Assembly: GCA_963777775.1 (NCBI GenBank)
Contig: CAVZRL010000009.1
Span: 992,001-1,056,000 of the forward strand
Origin: WHSW01 sp963777775
Lineage (GTDB): Bacteria > Actinomycetota > Thermoleophilia > Solirubrobacterales > 70-9
Reading direction: 5' to 3'
Length of the DNA stretch: 64,000 bases
Made by a program: the position numbers and the translations under genes. Numbering within the stretch: position 1 is the stretch's first letter; each line of letters opens with the position of its first letter. The notes below the pieces were generated by a model, which was given only the letters and a program-made list of their open reading frames with translations, was not told where the DNA came from and did no database searches. Of the stretch, positions 57,306-64,000 are shown piece after piece.

Positions 57306-58016
57306 GTGATGCGCAACCACGAGATCGAAACGGTGAGCCCGCAGGGGCTCGACCTCCAGGAGCGGGTGATCGAGATCAACCGCGTCGCCAAGGTGGTAAA
57401 GGGGGGGAGGCGGTTCTCCTTCACCGCCCTGGTCGCGGTCGGCGACGAGAACGACGTCGTCGGGATCGGATACGGCAAGGCTCGCGAGGTACCGCTGGCG
57501 ATCCAGAAGGCGGTCGAGAACGCGCGCAAGAGCCTGATCCGGGTCCCCAAGTTCGGCCAGACGATCCCGCACCGCAACATCGGTCGATTCGGGTCCGGCC
57601 ATGTCGTCCTCCGCCCGGCCAGCCCCGGCACCGGCGTGATCGCCGGCGGGGGCGTCCGCGCCGTCCTCGAGCTGGCCGGGATCCGAGACGTGCTCTCGAA
57701 GAGCATCGGCTCGCAGAACCCGATCAACCTGGTCAAGGCGACGATGGAGGGCCTGATGGGTTTGCGCCGTCCCGAGCAGGTGGCGAAGCTTCGCGGGCTC
57801 TCGGTCAGGCAGGTCCTCGGCCTCGACCTCGAGCGGGCGGCCCCCCAGGGCAACGGAGACGAGCGACCAGCGACCAGCGACGAGCGCCCGGCTAAGGACG
57901 ACGCTCCAGCGGCGAGCGACGAACGGCCAGCGGCCGGCCCCGAGCCGGTCACGGTGGCGACGGACGAACCGCCGGACGCAGGCGATACCCCGGCCACGGA
58001 GCCAGGCGATGCCTGA
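57306..58016 (+). CDS. rpsE: 30S ribosomal protein uS5 with repeat-encoded tail
   Basis: 236 residues; the usual length is about 165-200. The double-stranded RNA-binding domain (LQERVIEINRVAKVVKGGRR) and the second domain (GSGHVVLRPASPGTGVIAGG) are intact. The tail after about residue 180 reads DERPATSDERPAKDDAP, then ASDERPAA, encoded by 7-bp repeats at 57858-57885 and 57904-57938. A GTG at 57306 or ATG at 57309 could be the start. The stop overlaps rpmD by 8 bases. Confidence 0.95.
   Translation: MMRNHEIETVSPQGLDLQERVIEINRVAKVVKGGRRFSFTALVAVGDENDVVGIGYGKAREVPLAIQKAVENARKSLIRVPKFGQTIPHRNIGRFGSGHVVLRPASPGTGVIAGGGVRAVLELAGIRDVLSKSIGSQNPINLVKATMEGLMGLRRPEQVAKLRGLSVRQVLGLDLERAAPQGNGDERPATSDERPAKDDAPAASDERPAAGPEPVTVATDEPPDAGDTPATEPGDA
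57858..57938 (+). repeat. 7-bp repeat arrays in the rpsE tail
   Basis: GACGAGC, GACCAGC, GACCAGC, GACGAGC at 57858-57885, then a more degenerate set at 57904-57938 (CTCCAGC, GGCGAGC, GACGAAC, GGCCAGC, GGCCGGC). The first set encodes the heptapeptide DERPATS followed by DERPA. Confidence 0.7.
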
Positions 58017-58185
58017 CCTCACCCTGCGACAAGTCCGTTCCGCCAACGGCGCCAACCCGAGCCAGCGCGCCACGCTCGAGTCGCTGAAGCTGGGCAGGAT
58101 CGGCCGTCAGTCGACGATGACCGATACGCCGCAGCTTCGGGGGATGATCCGCGTCGTCTCGCATCTGGTCGAGGTGCGCAGCTGA
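58009..58185 (+). CDS. rpmD: 50S ribosomal protein uL30
   Basis: 58 residues. LTLRQVRSANGANPSQRATL and LKLGRIGRQSTMTDTPQLRGMI are family blocks. It starts inside rpsE and ends on the rplO start (TGATG). Confidence 0.94.
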   Translation: MPDLTLRQVRSANGANPSQRATLESLKLGRIGRQSTMTDTPQLRGMIRVVSHLVEVRS

Positions 58186-58679
58186 TGGGCCGCCTCAGTC
58201 CCGAGGAGATCTCGCTCGACACGATCCGGCCCAAGCCCGGCTCGCGCCGACCGCGTAAGCGGCTCGGGCGCGGCAAGGGCAGCGGCACCGGCAAGACCGC
58301 CGGCCGCGGTCACAAGGGCGCCGGGGCGCGCTCGGGGGCCAAGTCCAAGCCCGGCTACGAGGGCGGGCAGAACCCGATCCACATGCGGATGCGCAAGCTG
58401 CGGGGCCCGCAGATGAAGAAGTCGATGCCCTTCGAGCGCTTTCGGACCCACAGCCAGCCGGTCAATGTCGCCGACCTCGAGGCGCGCTTCGACGCCGGCG
58501 CCGAGGTGACGCCGGAAACGCTGCGCGCCGCCGGGCTGGCCACGCGGCGCACCCCGGTCAAGGTCCTCGGGCGCGGCGAGATCTCGAAGCAGGTCACGGT
58601 GCGAGCTCACGGGTTCAGCACCACCGCCAAGGAGAAGATCGAGGCCGCCGGCGGGACCTGCGAGCTGATCGACGCCTAG
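58185..58679 (+). CDS. rplO: 50S ribosomal protein uL15
   Basis: 164 residues. Gly-rich N-terminal RNA-binding stretch (RLGRGKGSGTGKTAGRGHKG) and the globular C-terminal part (VKVLGRGEISKQVTV) are present. Followed 4 bases later by secY. Confidence 0.97.
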   Translation: MGRLSPEEISLDTIRPKPGSRRPRKRLGRGKGSGTGKTAGRGHKGAGARSGAKSKPGYEGGQNPIHMRMRKLRGPQMKKSMPFERFRTHSQPVNVADLEARFDAGAEVTPETLRAAGLATRRTPVKVLGRGEISKQVTVRAHGFSTTAKEKIEAAGGTCELIDA

Positions 58680-58683
58680 CGCC

Positions 58684-59955
58684 GTGCTGCAGACGATCGC
58701 CAACGCGTTTGCGGTCCCGGAGATCCGCCGGAAGATCGGCTTCACGCTGGCGATGTTGCTGCTCTACCGGCTCGGGGCCTACATCCCGGCGCCGGGCGTC
58801 GACATCGACACGGTCGAGTCGATCCAGGACAACTTCACCGGCAACAACGTGCTCGGCTTCCTCAACCTGTTCTCGGGCGGGAGCCTGCAGCGCCTGTCGC
58901 TTTTCGCGCTCGGGATCATGCCCTACATCACCGCCTCGATCATCCTTCAGCTGCTGACCGTGGTCGTGCCGGCGCTCGAGCGGCTGCAGAAGGAAGGCGA
59001 GGTCGGCCAGCAGAAGATCACCCAGTACACGCGTTATCTCACCGTCGGGCTGGCGTTCGGGCAGTCGGTCGGCTACGTGTTCCTGTTCCAGAGCTTCCAG
59101 GACGCCGAGGGCACCAGCGTCGTCGGCGACCTCACCTTCGCCAAGGTGTTCCTGATCGTGATCTCGTTGACCGCCGGATGCACGCTCCTGATGTGGCTCG
59201 GCGAGCTGATCACCCAGCGCGGCGTCGGCAACGGGATCTCGCTGATGATCTTCGCCTCGATCGCCGCCGGGATCGTGCCCGGGATCTCGAGCTGGTGGAC
59301 CAACCCGGACCAGGTCTTCGTCGTCATGATGCCGTTCGTCGCCCTGGCGGTGATCGTCGGGATCGTCTTCGTCCAGGAGGGCCAGCGCCGGATCCCGGTC
59401 CAGTACGCCAAGCGCGTCGTCGGGCGCCGGATGACCAGCGGCGGCTCCACCTACTTGCCCTTGCGGGTCAACATGGCCGGGGTGATCCCGGTCATCTTCG
59501 CCGCCTCGATCATGGCCTTCCCGCCGACGATCGGCCAGCTCCTCAACACCCCGGCGGCGCTCGACTTCGCCGCGTTCTTCAGCCCCTCGAGCTGGGCCTA
59601 CGTGGTCGGCGAGGTGTTCTTCATCATCATCTTCACTTACTTCTACACCGCGGTCACCTTCAACCCGGTCGATCAGGCGGACAACCTGAAGAAGTACGGC
59701 GGGTTCATCCCCGGCGTGCGCCCCGGCCGCCCGACCGCCGAGTACCTGGACCGTATCCTCTCCCGGCTCACGTTCCCCGGGGCGCTCTACCTGGGCGCGG
59801 TCGCTGCGCTGCCGACGATCCTGATCAACCAGACCTCGGCCAACTTCTACTTCGGCGGCACCTCGATCCTGATCGTCGTCGGCGTCGCCCTCGACACCGT
59901 CAAGCAGCTCGAGTCACAGCTCATGATGCGCAACTACGAGGGCTTCCTGAAGTAG
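58684..59955 (+). CDS. secY: Preprotein translocase channel subunit SecY
   Basis: 423 residues with ten transmembrane helices. LYRLGAYIPAPGV (first helix region), GIMPYITASIILQLL (lateral gate), GNGISLMIFASI and the cytoplasmic loop QYAKRVVGRRMTSGGSTYLPL are typical. Pairs with SecE (23174). GTG start. A 7-bp stem without a T-tract (59958-59980) follows the stop. Confidence 0.97.
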   Translation: MLQTIANAFAVPEIRRKIGFTLAMLLLYRLGAYIPAPGVDIDTVESIQDNFTGNNVLGFLNLFSGGSLQRLSLFALGIMPYITASIILQLLTVVVPALERLQKEGEVGQQKITQYTRYLTVGLAFGQSVGYVFLFQSFQDAEGTSVVGDLTFAKVFLIVISLTAGCTLLMWLGELITQRGVGNGISLMIFASIAAGIVPGISSWWTNPDQVFVVMMPFVALAVIVGIVFVQEGQRRIPVQYAKRVVGRRMTSGGSTYLPLRVNMAGVIPVIFAASIMAFPPTIGQLLNTPAALDFAAFFSPSSWAYVVGEVFFIIIFTYFYTAVTFNPVDQADNLKKYGGFIPGVRPGRPTAEYLDRILSRLTFPGALYLGAVAALPTILINQTSANFYFGGTSILIVVGVALDTVKQLESQLMMRNYEGFLK

Positions 59956-59998
59956 CTCGCCTGCCGGTTCGGCGCAGGCGCGCGGGCAACCGACGCTC

Positions 59999-60004
59999 TA
60001 GTCT
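59999..60004 (+). promoter_or_regulatory. Possible -10 box for adk
   Basis: TAGTCT, 10 bases before the adk ATG. The spacing is longer than in the clear leaderless cases, so this is weaker. Confidence 0.3.
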
Positions 60005-60014
60005 CTTCCGACCG

Positions 60015-60686
60015 ATGTCCGAGCTCAACCTAGTGCTGCTCGGCCCTCCCGGCTCCGGCAAGGGGACCCAGGGCGAGCGCCTGCAGGAGGACTTTCGGCT
60101 GCCCTACTACGCGACCGGCGACATCCTGCGCGCCGCGGTTCGCGAGGGGACGGAGATCGGTCGTGACGCGAAGCAGTACATGGACCGCGGCGACCTGGTC
60201 CCCGACGACGTGATCGTCGGGGTGATCGGAGAGCGGATCCACGCCAAGGAGGCCGAGGACGGGTTCATCCTCGACGGGTTTCCCCGCACCGAGCCGCAGG
60301 CCGAGGCGCTGGGCTCGAAGCTGACCGAGCTCGGGCGCGAGCTCTCGGCCGCGGTCCTGATCGAGGTCGATGACGACGAGGTCGTCAGGCGGCTCGGCGG
60401 CCGGCGGACGTGCCCCAACGGCCACATTTTTCACGTCGAGTTCGATCCGCCGGAGAAGCCGGGCGTGTGCGACGTCTGCGGGGCCGAGCTCGAGGTGCGC
60501 GACGACGACGAGCCCGACGTGATCCGCCGCCGGCTCGAGCAGTACCACGAAAAGACCAAGCCCCTTGTCGTCTACTACGAGGGTCGCGGCCTGCTCAAGC
60601 ACGTCGATGGGGCGCTCGACCCCCAGGAGGTCTCGGACCGGATCAGGGCGCTGTTGGCGACCTTGAAGATGGAGGAGGAGCTCTAG
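60015..60686 (+). CDS. adk: Adenylate kinase
   Basis: 223 residues. Interconverts ATP + AMP and 2 ADP. The P-loop GPPGSGKGTQ, AMP site (YATGDILRAAV) and GFPRTEPQA are complete. The long LID carries a zinc-type site (CPNGH then CDVCG). The ATG at 60015 is the family start. map begins at the base after its stop. Confidence 0.97.
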   Translation: MSELNLVLLGPPGSGKGTQGERLQEDFRLPYYATGDILRAAVREGTEIGRDAKQYMDRGDLVPDDVIVGVIGERIHAKEAEDGFILDGFPRTEPQAEALGSKLTELGRELSAAVLIEVDDDEVVRRLGGRRTCPNGHIFHVEFDPPEKPGVCDVCGAELEVRDDDEPDVIRRRLEQYHEKTKPLVVYYEGRGLLKHVDGALDPQEVSDRIRALLATLKMEEEL

Positions 60687-61454
60687 GTGTATCGCGGCGG
60701 GATCATCCTCAAGACGACCGATCAGATCGAGCGCATGGCGGCGGCCGGCGTGATCCAGGCGCGCTGTCTGAAGCTGCTGCGCAGCAAGGTCCGCCCGGGC
60801 GTGACCACCGCCGACCTCGACCGGGCCGCGGAGCGCTTCATCAGCTCGCAGGGAGCTACGGCCTCGTTCCTCGGCTATCGCGGGTTCCCCGGCTCGATCT
60901 GTGCCTCACCGAACTCGATGGTCGTGCACGGGATCCCGGGCGCGTACGAGCTGCGCCGCGGCGACATCATCTCGATCGACGTCGGCGTGACCAAGGACGG
61001 ATGGGTCGCCGATGCGGCGATCACCGTGCCGGTGGGCGAGGTTTCGCCGACGGCCGAGAAGCTGATCGCGACCACCGAGGCGGCGCTGCACGCGGCCGTC
61101 GAGCAGGTCCAGGCGCACAATCACCTCGGGGACGTCTCGCACGCCGTCCAGCGCACGGTCGAGGCCGAGGGGCTGTCGATCATCCGCTCGCTGGTCGGCC
61201 ACGGCGTCGGCCGCGAGATGCACGAGGACCCTCAGGTCCCGAACTACGGCGAGCCGGGACGAGGCCCCGAGCTCGAGCCCGGGATGGTGTTTGCGATCGA
61301 GCCGATGGTCAACGCCGGCGGCCCCGAGGTCAGGGTCGGCGACGACAACTGGGCCGTCTACTCCGCCGACGGCTCGCTCGCGGCCCACTTCGAGTTCACG
61401 GTTGCGGTCGGCGAGGACGGCCCGCGGATCCTCACCCCCTGGCACGAGGACTGA
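60687..61454 (+). CDS. map: Methionine aminopeptidase type I
   Basis: 255 residues. Removes the initiator Met. Metal ligands are in IDVGVTKDGWVADAA (two Asp), GHGVGREMHEDP (His), AIEPMV (Glu) and HFEFTVAV (Glu). GTG start directly after the adk stop with GGAGGAGG upstream. Unusually, infA does not follow. Confidence 0.96.
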   Translation: MYRGGIILKTTDQIERMAAAGVIQARCLKLLRSKVRPGVTTADLDRAAERFISSQGATASFLGYRGFPGSICASPNSMVVHGIPGAYELRRGDIISIDVGVTKDGWVADAAITVPVGEVSPTAEKLIATTEAALHAAVEQVQAHNHLGDVSHAVQRTVEAEGLSIIRSLVGHGVGREMHEDPQVPNYGEPGRGPELEPGMVFAIEPMVNAGGPEVRVGDDNWAVYSADGSLAAHFEFTVAVGEDGPRILTPWHED

Positions 61455-61478
61455 GCGGTCGAATATCAGCGGCCCTGC

Positions 61479-61484
61479 TACCAT
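61479..61484 (+). promoter_or_regulatory. -10 box of the rpmJ-rpsM-rpsK-rpsD-rpoA promoter
   Basis: TACCAT preceded by CTGC, as before fusA and rpsL. The 100-nt leader contains GCCT-TTCG-AGGC and a GGCC-TGCG-GGCC-TTCT segment (61536-61550), again hairpin-plus-pyrimidine. The 131-base map-rpmJ gap is too short for infA and shows no ORF. Confidence 0.4.
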
Positions 61485-61585
61485 TCGCCGTCGCCTTTCG
61501 AGGCGGTTGTTGGTGCCTGCTCGCCCGATTCATGGGGCCTGCGGGCCTTCTCAGCAGTTGATTCCGATACGACCCAGAAGGGCCG

Positions 61586-61699
61586 ATGAAGGTTCGAGCG
61601 TCCGTAAAGCCGATGTGTGAGCGTTGCCGGGTCATTCGCCGGCGCGGGGTCGTGCTCGTGATCTGCAGCAATCCTCGGCACAAGCAAAGGCAGGGCTAG
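61586..61699 (+). CDS. rpmJ: 50S ribosomal protein bL36
   Basis: 37 residues, zinc form with C11, C14, C27 and H32. MKVRASVKPMCERC is the family start. First gene of the alpha-operon run; rpsM follows after 7 bases. Confidence 0.96.
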   Translation: MKVRASVKPMCERCRVIRRRGVVLVICSNPRHKQRQG

Positions 61700-61706
61700 G
61701 CAAGGC

Positions 61707-62090
61707 ATGGCGCGAATCGCGGGGATCAACCTCCCCCTCAACAAGCGGATCGAGATTGGTCTCACCTACGTGCACGGGGTCGGGCGCTCGACCGCGAACG
61801 AGGTGCTGGCAAAGGCCGGGGTCGATCCCGATACCTACGTCAAGGATCTGACCGAGGAGGAGACGGTGAAGCTGCGCGAAGCGGTCGAGGCGCTCGAGGT
61901 CGAGGGCGACCTGCGCCGGGACCGCTCCCAGAACATCAAGCGGCTCTCGGAGATCGGGTCCTATCGCGGGGTCCGTCATCGCCGCGGCCTGCCCACCCGC
62001 GGCCAGCGCACGAAGACGAACGCGCGCGGCCGCAAGGGACCGCGGAAGATGAGCATCGCCGGCAAGAAGAAGCCGCCGGCGAAGAAGTAG
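61707..62090 (+). CDS. rpsM: 30S ribosomal protein uS13
   Basis: 127 residues. ARIAGINLPLNKRIEIGLTY and RGLPTRGQRTKTNARGRKG are typical, with a Lys-rich C-terminus reaching the P site. Confidence 0.97.
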   Translation: MARIAGINLPLNKRIEIGLTYVHGVGRSTANEVLAKAGVDPDTYVKDLTEEETVKLREAVEALEVEGDLRRDRSQNIKRLSEIGSYRGVRHRRGLPTRGQRTKTNARGRKGPRKMSIAGKKKPPAKK

Positions 62091-62097
62091 GGAGCCG

Positions 62098-62496
62098 ATG
62101 CCGCAGCCAAAGAAGCCAAAGGGCCGCACCCGCCGCCGGGCGAAGAAGAACGTCCCCTACGGGATCGCCCACATAAAGACCTCGTTCAATAACACGATCG
62201 TCACGATCACCGACCCCGAGGGCAATGTCGTCTGCTGGGAGTCGGCCGGCTCGGCGGGCTTCAAGGGCTCGCGCAAGTCAACCCCCTTCGCCGCCCAGGT
62301 GACCGCCGATGCCGCAGCCCGCAAGGGCATGGAGCACGGCGTCGAACGGGTCGAGGTGCATGCCAAGGGCGCCGGCTCGGGTCGCGACACCGCGATCCGG
62401 TCCCTGCAGGCCGCCGGCCTGCAGGTGACCACGGTCAAGGACGTCAGCCCGCAGGCCCACAACGGGTGCCGCCCGAAGAAGCGGCGCAGGCCGTGA
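62098..62496 (+). CDS. rpsK: 30S ribosomal protein uS11
   Basis: 132 residues. IAHIKTSFNNTIVTITDPEG and NGCRPKKRRRP are the family ends. Forms the platform with S7. Confidence 0.97.
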   Translation: MPQPKKPKGRTRRRAKKNVPYGIAHIKTSFNNTIVTITDPEGNVVCWESAGSAGFKGSRKSTPFAAQVTADAAARKGMEHGVERVEVHAKGAGSGRDTAIRSLQAAGLQVTTVKDVSPQAHNGCRPKKRRRP

Positions 62497-62507
62497 GCGG
62501 GTAGGGC

Positions 62508-63128
62508 ATGGCGCGCGACACCTCACCGCAGTGCAAGCAGTGCCGCCGCGAGGGGCAGAAGCTGTTCCTCAAGGGCGAGCGCTGCATGACCGAGAAGTGC
62601 GGGGTCGAGCGGCGCTCCTATCCGCCCGGCGACCACGGCCGCGGCCGGGTCCGCGCCTCGGAGTACCGCAACCAGCTGCGCGAGAAGCAGAAGGCGCGGC
62701 GGTTCTACGGCGTCCTCGAGCGCCAGTTCCGCGGCTACTACGAGAAGGCATCACGCCAGGACGGCATCACCGGCGAGAACCTGCTGCGGCTGCTCGAGCG
62801 CCGCTTCGACAACGTTCTCGTGCGGCTCGGCTTCGCCGCCTCGCGACGCCAGGCCCGGCAGATGATCAACCACGGCCACTGGCTGATCAACGGACGCCGC
62901 GTCGACATCCCCAGCTACCAGGTCCGTCCCGAGGACGTGATCACGATCCGGCCCGACTCGGGGGCAGCCGACGCAGTTCGGCAGGCCACCGAGCTGACCG
63001 CCGCGGTGCCACCGTGGCTGCAGGCCGATCACGACGCCCTGACCGCGAAGGTGCTCAGGCTGCCGGACCGCAGCGAGATCACCTCCCCGGTCCAGGAGCA
63101 GCTCATCGTCGAGCTCTACTCGAAGTAG
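62508..63128 (+). CDS. rpsD: 30S ribosomal protein uS4, zinc-binding form
   Basis: 206 residues. N-terminal zinc knuckle C9, C12, C26, C31 (CKQC...CMTEKC), then the S4 RNA-binding domain (LERRFDNVLVRLGFAASRRQARQ). Primary 16S binder, and alpha-operon repressor in other bacteria. Confidence 0.97.
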   Translation: MARDTSPQCKQCRREGQKLFLKGERCMTEKCGVERRSYPPGDHGRGRVRASEYRNQLREKQKARRFYGVLERQFRGYYEKASRQDGITGENLLRLLERRFDNVLVRLGFAASRRQARQMINHGHWLINGRRVDIPSYQVRPEDVITIRPDSGAADAVRQATELTAAVPPWLQADHDALTAKVLRLPDRSEITSPVQEQLIVELYSK

Positions 63129-63165
63129 TAGCGCCGGCAAGTTCCCGACAAGCAAAGAGGTTCAA

Positions 63166-64000
63166 ATGACCACCCTGCCCGATTTCCAGATTCCCAAGAT
63201 TGCCTCCGAGAGCGTCGACGACAACCAGGGCACCTTTGTCGTCGAGCCGCTCGACAAGGGCTTCGGCTACACGTTCGGGAACTCGCTGCGGCGGGTGCTG
63301 CTCTCCTCGCTCGGCGGGGCCGCGATCAAGAGCGTCCGCGTCGAGGGCGTCGCGCACGAGTTCTCGACCGTTCCCGGTGTCAAGGAGGACGTCACCGACA
63401 TCGTCCTCAACCTCAAGGACATCGTGGTGCGTATGCATACCGACGCCGACGAGGTGGAGGCGCCGCTGGTGGCGACCGGCCCGGGCGAGATCAAGGCCAA
63501 GGACATCGACCTCCCCGCCGGAGTCGAGATCCTCAACCCCGACGCGCCGATCGCGACGCTCGAGAAGCGGACCAAGCTCGAGATGTACCTGACGATCGGG
63601 CGCGGGCGCGGCTACTCGCCGGCCGAGGACAACAAGACCGAGGACCAGCCGATCGGCGTGATCCCGATCGACTCGATCTTCTCACCGATCCGCCGTGCCG
63701 CCTACGCGGTCGACTCGGCCCGTGTCGGCCAGCGGACCGACTTCGACAAGCTGACGCTCGAGGTCGAGACCGACGGCTCGATCGAGCCCGGCTCGGCCCT
63801 GCGCGAAGCGGCCGAGATCCTGATCAAGACGATGGCGATCTTCACCGATCCCGACCGCGTCGACGAGCTGACCAGCCGCGACGCGCTCGGCGACCCGGAG
63901 GAGGCGCTGGCGGCGATCGCGCCCAGCGAGGGCGACGATCGGCTGATCGAGGAGCTCGAGATCGGGGTCCGCGCCTACAACTGCCTCAAGCGCGCCGGCA
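63166..64000 (+). CDS. rpoA: DNA-directed RNA polymerase subunit alpha (3' end outside window)
   Basis: 278 codons are visible and the frame is open to the window edge. The N-terminal assembly domain is complete (VVEPLDKGFGYTFGNSLRRV, LLSSLGGAAIKSVRVEGV, RGRGYSPAEDNK), and the start of the C-terminal domain is reached (IEELEIGVRAYNCLKRAG). GAGG lies 8 bases upstream of the ATG. The rest of the C-terminal domain, and probably rplQ, lie beyond the window. Confidence 0.97.
   Translation, partial: MTTLPDFQIPKIASESVDDNQGTFVVEPLDKGFGYTFGNSLRRVLLSSLGGAAIKSVRVEGVAHEFSTVPGVKEDVTDIVLNLKDIVVRMHTDADEVEAPLVATGPGEIKAKDIDLPAGVEILNPDAPIATLEKRTKLEMYLTIGRGRGYSPAEDNKTEDQPIGVIPIDSIFSPIRRAAYAVDSARVGQRTDFDKLTLEVETDGSIEPGSALREAAEILIKTMAIFTDPDRVDELTSRDALGDPEEALAAIAPSEGDDRLIEELEIGVRAYNCLKRAG

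Noticed and set aside
59958..59980. Terminator after secY
   Set aside because: A 7-bp stem exists but no T-tract follows, and adk is the usual cotranscribed neighbour.

Overview
The window is very GC-rich chromosomal DNA from an actinobacterium. The best guess is class Thermoleophilia (Solirubrobacterales/Gaiellales-like). The reasons are the codon bias, the actinobacterial-type helical insertion in RpoC, zinc-binding (Cys-containing) forms of S4, S14, L33 and L36, secreted proteins with basic C-termini, and many TANNNT -10 boxes placed 6-9 bases before the start codon, as in leaderless actinobacterial transcription. No insertion sequence, phage, integrase or CRISPR array was seen. The lineage is an inference.

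Layout. 1-22.7 kb is mixed chromosomal content: a secreted PHP metallohydrolase, a histidine kinase/response regulator pair, tRNA-Thr(CGT) abutting a glycosyltransferase, a DUF2304/DPM1-like pair, two exported ferritin-like proteins, a family 5 uracil-DNA glycosylase, PgsA, an archaeal-type GTP cyclohydrolase (MptA), the principal sigma factor, tRNA-Tyr, a 1256-aa SARP/AAA/TPR regulator with a dead cyclase domain, small membrane proteins, an SDR, a threonine aldolase, a GGDEF protein, a hydrolase whose stop codon lies inside tRNA-Thr(GGT), and a cNMP/CBS/DUF294 protein.

22.9-63 kb is the information-processing block: rpmG-secE-nusG, rplKA, rplJL, rpoBC, rpsLG, fusA-tuf, the S10-spc run (rpsJ to secY), adk-map, rpmJ-rpsM-rpsK-rpsD, and the 5' part of rpoA, which leaves the window. 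The canonical order is interrupted three times: a minus-strand CFA-synthase-like methyltransferase between rplA and rplJ, two minus-strand genes between rpoC and rpsL, and about 7.6 kb between rpsG and fusA. That last insertion carries a secreted Ig-like protein, a 1277-aa protein resembling soluble adenylyl cyclase, a stand-alone cyclic-nucleotide-binding protein and two membrane proteins. infA is absent from its usual place between map and rpmJ.

The most unusual signal is a family of degenerate 7-bp tandem repeats (consensus GACSAGC). They lie just upstream of rpsJ, rpsH and rplF, where no Shine-Dalgarno is visible, and inverted between rpoB and rpoC. The same repeat is translated, always in the same frame, as a heptapeptide DERPATS-like tail on L10, S3 and S5. 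Several other ribosomal proteins (S17, L5, L1) and SecE carry long low-complexity extensions.
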